Assembly: GCA_019096155.1 (NCBI GenBank)
Contig: JAHCVI010000001.1
Span: 7,068,001 to 7,132,000 of the forward strand
DNA: 64,000 nucleotides
Source of the DNA: Staphylotrichum longicolle
Taxonomy: Eukaryota > Ascomycota > Sordariomycetes > Sordariales > Chaetomiaceae
Direction of reading: 5' to 3'
Under the pieces are notes generated by a model. It saw nothing but the letters and a program-made list of their open reading frames with translations. It had not been told where the DNA came from and did not search any database. The translations under genes and the position numbers were made by a program. How positions within the stretch are numbered: position 1 is the stretch's first letter; each line of letters opens with the position of its first letter. Positions 32,852 through 42,078 of this stretch are shown here, one piece after another.

Positions 32852-34188
32852 TTACTGGGTCTTCTTCTGCCTCGCACCGTTCATAGAGACACCAGGGGAA
32901 CCCTGTGGAATGGACCGCAAAGGCGCCCAGTCCAACATAAACTCCTTCTCGCTACCATCCACAGCGGTTTAGCCACACCCTCCAGAGGATCATGTGGTAT
33001 GCTAACAGAGCAAGTCAGTGGCGAGCAGCGCAACGAGGCTTCACATGTTTCACATACCGCCTGCAGTCGAGTTAGCATCATCAGTCAACGAGGAAGTTCT
33101 ATGGAAGCGGCTCACCTAGACCAGTCAAGATATGCCACCAGCCATGACCTTCTAATACCACAGCCCACGGGAGGAGGATTTGCCTCTTGGTAGAGGTGAG
33201 GTGCTTGCAAAAAATGTTGTCCAAATTCCACAGAAAAAAGCCGGCGAGAAACATGAGTATCCCTTGTCAGAAGCCGAAGCATCAGCAGCATCCTTACGCA
33301 ACACCAGGGCTGTCGAGGGATGTCACAAACCTGTCACGGCCAGTTGATACATCTGCCGCATGTACCGGTCACACTCGGTGGGATTCCGTTGGCTGAGCTT
33401 GGGCCTCAGGTCCCATTCCATGACATAGAAGCCGCGGAAGATGGTCCCAGCCGTCAAGAGGCCGTACGCAACCTGGTGAAACACGGGGTCCTTTGCATAG
33501 AGGTAGTAAACCTAGAACATGCTTTGTCAGTCGCCGCCCCATCTCCAAGTCACTGCACATAACTGGCACAAACCGTGATGAAACCCGCCAGCCCAACTAG
33601 CCCCGCCGCAATCAACACCTTGGCCCTCGCCGTCCTCCTGTAGGAGAAGGTGGCATACGCCATGATACACACCGTGTAAATCATCGGCAGCTCATCGGCC
33701 AGCTGCATCTCATCTGCGATAAGTAGGGTCAGACACAAGGCGCTTGAACGCATACACACACGGAGAAAAACGCAGGGTCAAGGGCACACGAGAAGGAGAG
33801 GACAAGCAAGAAAACTGACACTTCAGCGTGGTGTGGAACGCCATGGACCCCAGTCCGACGACCATGTACCCCAGAAAGATGAGGATAAAGATGCTCGAGT
33901 GTCTGTGGGCGAAGACATTGCGCAGGCCCTTGAACCCGAGCCACATAAACACCAGGTTCGTGAGCGTGTTGACCGCCTCGGCGCAGTAGAAGGTGATGTT
34001 GTAGTCCTGTGGTGGGGGTTTGTGCTGTGAGCTTCAGGGAGGGGCCACAGCCAATGACATTGGGGATTGATCTTGTGGGCATGCAGCTACTGTACCTCTT
34101 CACACCAGTTCAGAGTCGATGTTTGTTGACCCCAGAATCCCTCGCGGGACTCCCGGTAGGGTATCTGCAGCGCCGATGCCGATGCCAT
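32852..34188 (-). CDS. ypc1: Alkaline ceramidase (Ypc1/Ydc1/ACER family), seven exons including a 3-nt micro-exon, frameshifted near the end
   Basis: Alkaline ceramidases are seven-helix ER/Golgi enzymes that hydrolyse ceramides to sphingoid base and fatty acid. Exons: 34096-34188, 33820-34006, 33574-33713, 33331-33511, 33116-33262, 33058-33060 and 32852-33001. Family motifs in order: GFWGQQTSTLNWCEEDYN, YCAEAVNTLTNLVFMWLG, GLGSMAFHTTLK, DELPMIYTV, FYVMEWDLRP and EGHGWWHILTGLGAYH. The conserved Ser/His/Asp metal ligands are expected in SMAFH, DEL and the HGWWH blocks, all present. In the last exon the frame hits TAG at 32952-32954 after LNRCGW (266 aa). Skipping one base near 32960 restores DGSEKEFMLDWAP and ends in KKTQ at 32852 (299 aa), the normal family length. 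Confidence 0.88.
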
Positions 34189-35725
34189 GGCTCTTTCGTT
34201 CTGGTGTTGTTTCAACCCCGTCCTATGGGATGCTGTGCCGTGCCGTGCCGCGTTGGGAGTGGGCAAACCCCGGACGGACAGCCAAGCGGGTGGGTGAGTG
34301 GTCGTATTGGCGACCCAGACACCCCGTTTCCGCACGAGCGGGGATTGCGTTGGGGGCCGGAGAGTGACGGTCTCGAGACGGTAGAGGGGGGATTTGCGTC
34401 AGCTTGCACTCCGTGTGGCAGCCAGGAGGGGTTGTGGGCGGTTGTCAGCAGTAAGACGGAAGCTCCCGTTCTAGCAGCGTATGGAGAGAGTTCCCTGTCC
34501 TCGGAGCTGAAAGACGGAGGAGGTAGGGCTGAGTTCCAAAGGTCAAACTCAACCGGCGAGATGCGGGAAAATACAGCACAAGAAGGAAAAGGGCAGATGA
34601 ATGCCGAGTAAGTGATGAGTGATGCCAGCAGTTGAAATCTTTTTACATCGGATGGGCCGGAAGACGTCAAAGACAACAGACATGAAGCGCGGCCGAACGA
34701 CCTCGATTCATGCACAGGAAGTAGCGAGGCCAAAAGGACGCGCTGTCAATTCGAAGAGCTCAAGCCACCAAACGCATCATAGCTCATGCAGTAAAATTCC
34801 TGAGCGTTTTCTTGACCTCAGCCCGGGCCTATTGTACACAGGATGTGACGGCCGAATGGTGCTCGCGCTCGCTGCATGTGTCAGCGCTCTGCTCTGGGAA
34901 AGGCAGGTCGTGAGCCATAACGCCGAACGCGACGCGGGCAGTGGGGACCGAAGACCTCAGAAGCTCCGCGGCCGCCGTTGTCTCGCTGCTTTCGGCGGGT
35001 CTCACTCCGCTCACTGTTCGTCCAACAATCCGCGTCTTGTGTCTTAGGTCATAGAGACAGCAGGTATTCAGAAAAGATGTATCACCTTCAATTGCTGCCG
35101 TGTATCACTCTTCTCTTCTCGGTTCCTTGCCGGTGAGAATGATGATTGAGTGTGGGGATCAGAATGCGCCGAGTTGCGCTTCTCCGATGGGCCCGTGGTG
35201 CGTGTGCATTTCACTGCCAAGGCCCGAGGACTCGGCCCCACATGCATGCGCCGGAGTCGATCTGACAGGGGGCAGATGCTGAGGCGGTTGCCTGATGCAA
35301 GTGACGACGCCGAAGGAGGCTTGGACTGTCAACGCCAAGAACCACGACTGTGGCATACTGTGTAATTTCCAATCTGAGCGCCAACAGCCAACAACACCAA
35401 AAAGTTGCCAGCGTTCGGTGAAGGTGAAGTCGACAATCGACGACGACATGCCCACGACAACATAACCGACGACAGCACACAGCAACCGGAGGCACGAAGG
35501 ACCAGCAAGGCCATCCCTGCCCGACACGCAAACGGCCACGCACCACTGCACCACTGCACCACCGAACCACCGAACCACCGAACCACTACCTGCACCACCG
35601 CGAATTGCCCGTCTCGCACCGATGGACCAGACGTAACCACCGGCAGCGCTGGCCCACCCCGAACATAACATTAATGGCCAAACCACACCGGCTGCCTGCC
35701 ACACAACCCGCTTTGTCACCAAGCA
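34189..35725. promoter_or_regulatory. Divergent intergenic region, ceramidase / golgin
   Basis: This 1.5-kb spacer between divergent genes shows no supported gene. A tandem repeat of CCACCGAA and related CACCACTG units lies at 35538-35600, close to the golgin start and probably in its leader. Confidence 0.45.
35538..35600 (+). repeat. Short tandem repeat, CACCACTG then CCACCGAA units
   Basis: Roughly two copies of a CACCACTG unit are followed by four copies of CCACCGAA, with CACC carried on to 35600. It sits about 130-190 nt upstream of the golgin start codon. Confidence 0.8.
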
Positions 35726-38506
35726 ATGGCGGCCCCGAGTCGTTGGGGCTCGTTTCTCTCCCAGGCCGTGGCCGGAGTCGAAGCCCGGCTGGACAATATC
35801 CTCGCCGAGAATGAAGATGGCACGGCGCAACAGAAGGAAGTGAGACCGGCGAGTCCCTCTTCGCCGGCCAAGCAAAGCTCTGGTATGTCTGACTGTCCGG
35901 CTTGAGATCCATTGGGGCAGGCGGTTTCTGACGGCGCGGATTGCTTCAGGTCCCACACGAACTGCTTCATCCGCCCGCACCAATGATCGGCTCCAGGAAA
36001 GGCTTGCGAGGGCCTTGGCTGCCAAGTCGGCCGGCCGAAACTCCACGTCTGCGCAGGAAAGCCCACGCCAGAGCCTCGATGCCCCCAATCGCAACTCGAC
36101 CGACAGCGTAGACCGCCCAAGCCCGAGCCCGACTGCGAAGGAATTTGCGAGGGAGACGCCCTCTCCGCGTGGCTCACAGGATGTGGCGAGAAAATCGCAA
36201 GATGACGATGCGTCACAAGCGGCGGAGAAAAGAAATTCTGTTAATGGAGGGCAGGAAATACAAGCGACAGCGCAAGAGGGGCAAGGCACGACGAGCTTGA
36301 CCGATGTACCGCTTCCAGGAACAACAATCACACCCCAAACTCCGCCACCGGCCATAGTAGTTCCCGATTCGGCCTCACCAGCGGTCACGAAACCCACCTA
36401 CGACCAGACTGGTGAGGTGGAGCAGCCAAAGGATGCCGACAAACCCGCCGAAGATGCCCAGCTGCAGCACCAGGAGGAGATCCACGGCTATGTGGAGCGT
36501 ATCGATGCTCTTGAGGCCAAGCTCCAGTTCCTTGCGCGAGAGGCCACGGACTCAGCGAGGAAGGCTGCTCTGGCCGCTCCAGCTGGGAGCGTGGAGAAGA
36601 AGCTGGCCGAAAAAGACCAACAGATTGCGCAGCTGATGGAGGAGGGCAAGAACTTGGCGAGCACAGATCACAAACACCGCGCGCTTGCGAAGAAACTGCG
36701 CACGACTATTGGGGAGAACGAGAAGGAGCTGGGCATTCTCAGGGCTGCAAAGGAGAAATCCGACAGGGAGATCGAAGACTTACGCAGCCGCGCTCGCCGA
36801 GCCGATGAGCTCGAGAAGACGCACGATGATCTCCAGAAGAAGCTCAGCCAAGCACAAAAGGAGCTGGGCACTCTGCGACCAGAGATCCGCTCGAAAGATA
36901 GCACTATCGCAGAGCTCCGAGCCCAGCTTCAAAAGGCCACCGAACAAGCAGATGCTATGACGGCAAAGGCCAACGACAAAGCCCGAGAACAAGACAAGCG
37001 GCGGATCAACGACTTGGAAGAAGAGGTCGCCGCGCTGAAAGTCGAGAAGAATCTTGTCGCCGATCGTGCCAAAGCCCAAGCCACCGAGCTGCGGGAGAAG
37101 GCCGAGCGAGCCAACGAGCGGGCTCGGGCCCTGGAGCTTGAGCTCAAGGGTGAGGTGCAGGTGATGGAAGGCAAGCTCGAGGCGATGCGGATGCGGGCTG
37201 AGGAGGCGTCGTCAGGTGCCGCAGGTGACTCGCAGGCCAAGCTGCTGCGGCAGGTCGAGACACTGCAGACGCAGTACTCGATTGCGAGCGAGAACTGGCA
37301 GGGTATCGAGACGACGCTGCTGGCGCGGATCACGGGGCTTGAGAAGGAGCGGGATGAGGCGCTGCAGCGGGAGTCGGACATGAGGAGAAAAGCCAGGGAA
37401 GCGGTGAGTATCGGCACCTTTCGCCGCCTGACGACTGGAATACTGACTTCTCGCAGGCTGTGCGCGCGAAGCGCCAGGAAGAGGAGCTGGAAGAAGCCAA
37501 GACAAAGATCCCCACTATCCAGGAAGACGTCAAGGCCTATCAGACCCAGCTCGACGCGCTCAAGAAGCGGGCCGAGCAAGCCGAGGCAGCGCTCGCCAAA
37601 GCGAAGGCTGACTTTGAAAAAGAGAAGCAGGCCTGGGAAGCCGAGAAAGAACAACAAGAACAACAAGAACACCACCTCCCCGAACCGCCAGAACGCCCGC
37701 GCTCCTGGCTTGAAGGGCTCCCCGGCGGCTCCTTCCTCAAGCCCGACAGCCGCCCGGCCTCGCCCCAACTCACTAACCCCCAACGCACCTTCAGCACCGA
37801 CTTCCTCGGCATCACCACCTTCAGCAAATCTCGCAAGGTGTCGGCCACATCTGCCGCCAACAGCGACGCGGGCGCCAGCGGCGGCCTCGAGTCGCGCATG
37901 CCCTTCTCCCGCCGGCCCTCGGCGCAACCCCCCTCCCGACCGACCCTCGCCTCCCACCAGGGCTCATCCGGCGGCCTCTTCAGCCCCCTTTCCGTCTTCA
38001 GCCCTACCTCGGAGGCGGCCCCGCCTCCGGCTCTCAACCACCACCACCACCGCACCAGCAACCCGCTCGACAGGGAGGTCCAGCACGGCGAGGATGCTTT
38101 TGACGGCGGAGAGCGGTCCGCGTCGCCGCAGCAGGTGCTGCAGGACATGGTGTCGGTGTCGACCGTCGCGGCGGGGCCGTCGGTGCAGCTCGTCGAGCGC
38201 ATGAGCGCGGCGATCCGCAGGCTGGAGAGCGAGAAGGTGGCGGCGCGGGAGGAGCTGGCGCGCATCTCGCGGCAGCGAGACGAGGGGCGGGCGGAGATCG
38301 TGGCGCTGATGAGGGAGGTCGAGAGCGGCAAGGCGGCCGTCAAGAAGGTCGAGGCGCTGGAGGCGGAGGTGGCCGAGGTCAAGGGGCGGTACGAGACCAC
38401 GCTGGAGTTGCTGGGGGAGAAGAGCGAGGAGGTGGATGAGTTGAGAGCGGATGTGGCTGATGTCAAGGCGATGTATAGGGATCTGGTGGAGAGGACTATC
38501 AAGTGA
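35726..38506 (+). CDS. TMF1/Sgm1-type golgin (TATA element modulatory factor family)
   Basis: TMF-type golgins are coiled-coil Golgi tethers that bind Rab6/Ypt6. Exons 35726-35882, 35950-37403 and 37457-38506 (introns GTATGT...CAG, 67 nt; GTGAGT...CAG, 53 nt) give 886 aa. The N-terminus MAAPSRWGSFLSQAVAGVE with EARLDNILAE is the conserved family start. Residues 60-200 are disordered. A long coiled coil runs from about 200 to 590. A Pro/Ser-rich stretch with FLGITTFSKSRK follows. The C-terminal conserved domain (about 780-886) reads LVERMSAAIRRLESEKVAAREELAR and ends RADVADVKAMYRDLVERT. The frame is intact. Intron 2 was placed because the frame otherwise ends in Arg/Pro shadow sequence. Converges on NAS6 with 203 nt between stops. 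Confidence 0.88.
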
Positions 38507-38709
38507 ACGCTGGTGGGATGGGGAGGGGGTTACGTAGTTGATGGGAATTTTTTGGCATGGCAAGCAATGTAAGCGGGTTGAGAGATATCATAAAGGTTTA
38601 GGTGGTAGCAGATGAATGCCTATGACCTCCCCTTCTCTTTTTCTCTCTATCCTGGCTTAGCCCACCCCTCACTTTGGAATTGCCGCTCTACCCTCGCTGA
38701 CCGCGCGCT

Positions 38710-39917
38710 CTACAATTCAATGCCCTCCTCCTCGGCCTTCCGCTCAATGTATTTCCGGACCTGTGTGTCACATTCAGCATCCCACAAAATGTATCAATAA
38801 GAAGCAAATGGAAAACTCACATCCGCCCCAGGAGCCACCTCCAACGCCAAAAACCCGTCCACATCCTTCTTATCCGTCTCCGCACCCGCCTTCAACAGCG
38901 CAATCGCCGCATCCCCTATCACACACAAAACAATCACCCCATTCATCAGCCCCTCTCCTTCCAAACTTCAACCTCCCAAGGAACGGAAGGAACAGAGGGT
39001 GGATGAGAAAACTTACCGTGCCCCTCGGCAATGGCATGGTGCAGCGGCGTCTGCCCGGCCGAGTCGGTCGCGTTGATGGGGCTGCGGTGCTTGATGAGCA
39101 GGTTGAGCATGGGCACGGAGCCGACGGCGGCGGCGCGGTGGATGGGGTACTGGCCGCGCTTGTCGCGCACGCGGGTCGAGGCGGCGGGCGTGTGCTCCTC
39201 GAGGAGCTTGCGGGCGAGGTCGAGGTTGGATTTGGAGGCGATGAAGTGCAGGGCTGTCTGGAGTGGGTGAAAGGGGGGCGGCGGGGGCGGTAGTTAGTAA
39301 TGGGGGGATGGGATGGTGGGCGGAGGGGGGGGGGGGGACGAGGGAGGGGGGTTTTACTTGGCCGTTGTTATCTGGAGGAGGTTAGTCAAATGGGGGTAAC
39401 TAGGTGGGGAGAATGAGTGTGCTTGCTTGTCTGGTTCACATCGGCGCCGCGGGCGAGGAGAATGTCAGCGACTTTGTCGGCGTCCTTCACACTGGCGGCG
39501 ATCATGAGAGGGGTCCAGCCACTGTCGTCCTGTGGCCTGTCAGACACGATCTTGTCCAAGTGCTAAAGCGGACCTACCTCAGCATCTGGATCAAACCCCT
39601 TTTGGCTGATCAACAAGCTGACAATCTCGGGATGGTTGTATGATGCGGCCCAGTGAATCGGCAACCGGCCATCGTCGTCCTTGAGTTGGGCGAGCTTCGG
39701 GTTGGCCTTGGTAGTCATCCCGGTCAGCAACCCAAGAATGCACGACAGAACATCGTATTACGCACATGCAAAAGCGACTCCACGAGGGCAACTAAATTAG
39801 ATCAGCAACTGAAACCGGTGAAACCTTGACATTTCTACTGTCAAGAGCCAACAAAAGCGACTCACTCTTCCCCTCCCGGGCGGCCGCGTGTATGGCGTAC
39901 TTGGACTGGTCATCCAT
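38710..39917 (-). CDS. nas6: Nas6/gankyrin-like ankyrin-repeat proteasome assembly chaperone, eight exons, one -1 frameshift
   Basis: Nas6 binds Rpt3 and chaperones assembly of the 19S base. Exons: 39866-39917, 39766-39791, 39579-39706, 39427-39529, 39358-39371, 39017-39257, 38821-38915, 38710-38760. The reading gives ankyrin repeats with DDGRLPIHWAASYNHPEIV, DDSGWTPLMIAAS, NNGQTALHFIAS, KRGQYPIHRAAAVGS and AGQTPLHHAIAEGHGD, ending EEEGIEL. Joined exons total 710 nt, one short of a multiple of three. The missing base is in the A/G run at about 39598-39602, where ISQ should continue KGFDPDAE. Intron 4 has a GC donor, exon 5 is 14 nt and exon 2 is 26 nt. Expected length 236 aa, normal for the family. 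Confidence 0.88.
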
Positions 39918-40374
39918 GTTGCTGTTCTGCAAGGGGTTGTGTGTAAAAGGTGTGAACGATCTCGTAATAGGGGAAAATAATAAATGGTAATATTCGGGAA
40001 TGCCTCTTTTTTGGCACGGCTGCTTTAGCTGAACGTCATGTAAGTGATGCCTTCCAGAATCGAGCCGGCACGCTAGGATCAGGCGATCCAATGCAGGGTT
40101 TAACGTTAGGTACCCAGCACTGTGCGGGTCGCTGAGGTTGACAGGTGTGGCTTGAGCTTCAGCCACACCTAGAAATTTTGGGCTTGCATCCTGGCTCGCC
40201 TGGAAGCAAGCAGCAGATGTGCAGATGTGGAGCCTTCGCCATATCATCAACCATCGAACGCGACTGTGAGTCTGGGGACATACCTTTTTTACTTGACAAC
40301 AAGGCACAACATTCTCAGCCTTCAGACTCAACCAACCCTTGCATTTTCGAGATACCCATTCACACTCCACAGCC
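39918..40374. promoter_or_regulatory. Divergent promoter region, NAS6 / PRP46
   Basis: A 457-nt spacer holding both promoters. Nothing else recognised. Confidence 0.45.
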
Positions 40375-41962
40375 ATGGCAGCAGAGGTTGCCGCCAATGG
40401 CGCCGACGTCTCGCGGCTCGAGGCGCTGATCCGCGACAACGCGCGCAAGACCAAATCCATCTACGCCAGCACCACCACAGATCCGTCCGCCCGCAAGCGC
40501 ATAAAGCTCGATCCTGGCCTGGCATCCGAAGACCCCGAAATTACAAAAACAGCTCTCTCCCTCCGTCTTCACGCCGAATATGAAGATGTCCAGACCCTCC
40601 CCGAAGTCATCGCCAAGAAGTTGCCTGCAGCCGGTGCGCGCAAGAAGAAGCCCAAGGCCGGCGAGGAAGCGCCGTCCAAGTCAGAAGAGCACGCGCGCAA
40701 GCTGATAGAGGGCATCCCCGCGAGCAAGGCGGCCGGCGCCAACTCCAATGCCCTCGTTCTCTCCCGAAACAAACCCACGGGCGCTGCCGGCGGCACGACA
40801 CAGCAACGCAACGAACCACAAAACATGAGCCTCAGCCGGCGGCCCGACAGCCTCCTAGCACAACCGCGGCCCGACTGGCATCCTCCATGGAAGCTGCAGC
40901 GCGTCATCAGCGGGCACCTGGGTTGGGTGCGGGCGTTGGCCGTGGAGCCAAACAACCAGTGGTTTGCGTCGGGTGCCGGGGACCGCACCATCAAGATTTG
41001 GGATCTGGCATCAGGCCAGCTGCGGCTGACGCTGACCGGGCATATCTCGACGGTGCGCGGGCTGGCTGTATCACCAAGGCATCCATACATGTTCTCGTGC
41101 GGCGAGGACAAGATGGTCAAGTGCTGGGATTTGGAGACGAACAAGGTGGTGAGTAGCATGTGCTTCGAGAAAAAGGGGCACGACTCCGATGCTGACCATC
41201 ACCACAGATCCGACATTACCACGGCCATCTCTCCGGCGTGTACACCCTCAAGCTGCACCCCACCCTCGACGTGCTCGTCACCGGCGGCCGCGACGGCGTC
41301 GCCCGCGTATGGGACATGCGCACCCGGAGCAACGTGCATGTGCTGTCGGGCCACACGGGCACCGTCGCGGACCTCGTCTGCCAGGAGGCCGACCCGCAGG
41401 TCATCACGGGCAGTTTGGACTCGACGGTGCGCATGTGGGACTTGGCGGCGGGCAAGACAATGGGGGTCCTGACGCACCACAAGAAGGGCGTGCGTGCGCT
41501 GGCGACGCACCCGACCGAGTTCACGTTCGCGACGGGCAGCACGGGCAGCATCAAGCAGTGGAAGTGTCCCGAGGGCGCCTTCATGCAGAATTTTGAGGGG
41601 CACAATGCGATCATCAACACGCTTGCTGTGAACGATCAGAATGTGTTCTTCTCTGGTGGCGACAACGGCTCGATGAGCTTCTGGGACTGGAAGTCGGGCT
41701 ACCGGTTCCAGGCTCTGGATACGACGGCACAGCCTGGCTCACTGGATGCCGAGTCGGGTTTGATGAGTTCCATCTTTGATAACTCGGGGTCGAGGTTGAT
41801 ATGTGGCGAGGCTGACAAGACAAGTGAGTCGTTCTTGGAGTGGAGATCGTGCGGATGGCATGCTAACTGGAAGCAGTCAAAATCTGGAAGGAGGATCCGA
41901 ATGCCACGCCAGAATCACACCCGATCGAATGGAAGCCGACGTTGTCACGGAGGAAGTTCTAA
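40375..41962 (+). CDS. prp46: Prp46/PLRG1 WD40 splicing factor (Prp19-associated complex)
   Basis: PLRG1/Prp46 is a WD40 component of the Prp19-associated complex needed for spliceosome activation. Exons 40375-41148, 41208-41823 and 41877-41962 (introns GTGAGT...CAG, 59 and 53 nt) give 491 aa. The N-terminal 165 residues are charged, with LPEVIAKKLPAAGARKKKP. WD repeats start at about 168 (HPPWKLQRVISGHLGWVRAL) and run through [50 protein letters not shown] and DNGSMSFWDWKSGYRFQ. The end reads KIWKEDPNATPESHPIEW followed by KPTLSRRKF, as in the family. The frame is intact. Converges on ORC1 with 116 nt between stops. Confidence 0.95.
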
Positions 41963-42078
41963 GTGGGCAGATAGAGGTTTGCTGTTGGAGAATGTTGCAA
42001 TATATCCGCATAGCGTGATGATCTACCATTGAAGTTGACACCGTCCATATGCTCCTCGTTAATGCTGTCTATGGGTAT

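Noticed and set aside
33061..33115. Single exon reading through GGTATGTGAAACATG in the ceramidase.
   Set aside because: It meets TGA at once and loses the conserved AYHMILW block; splicing out both introns fits far better.
35159..36397. A 412-codon minus-strand ORF upstream of the golgin.
   Set aside because: It overlaps the start of the golgin antisense, is Trp/Arg/Ser-biased and shows no domain or splice structure.
39300..39345. A 13-G run in the NAS6 region as a possible G-quadruplex regulatory element.
   Set aside because: It lies wholly in an intron and is likely a simple expansion; I see no evidence for a regulatory role.
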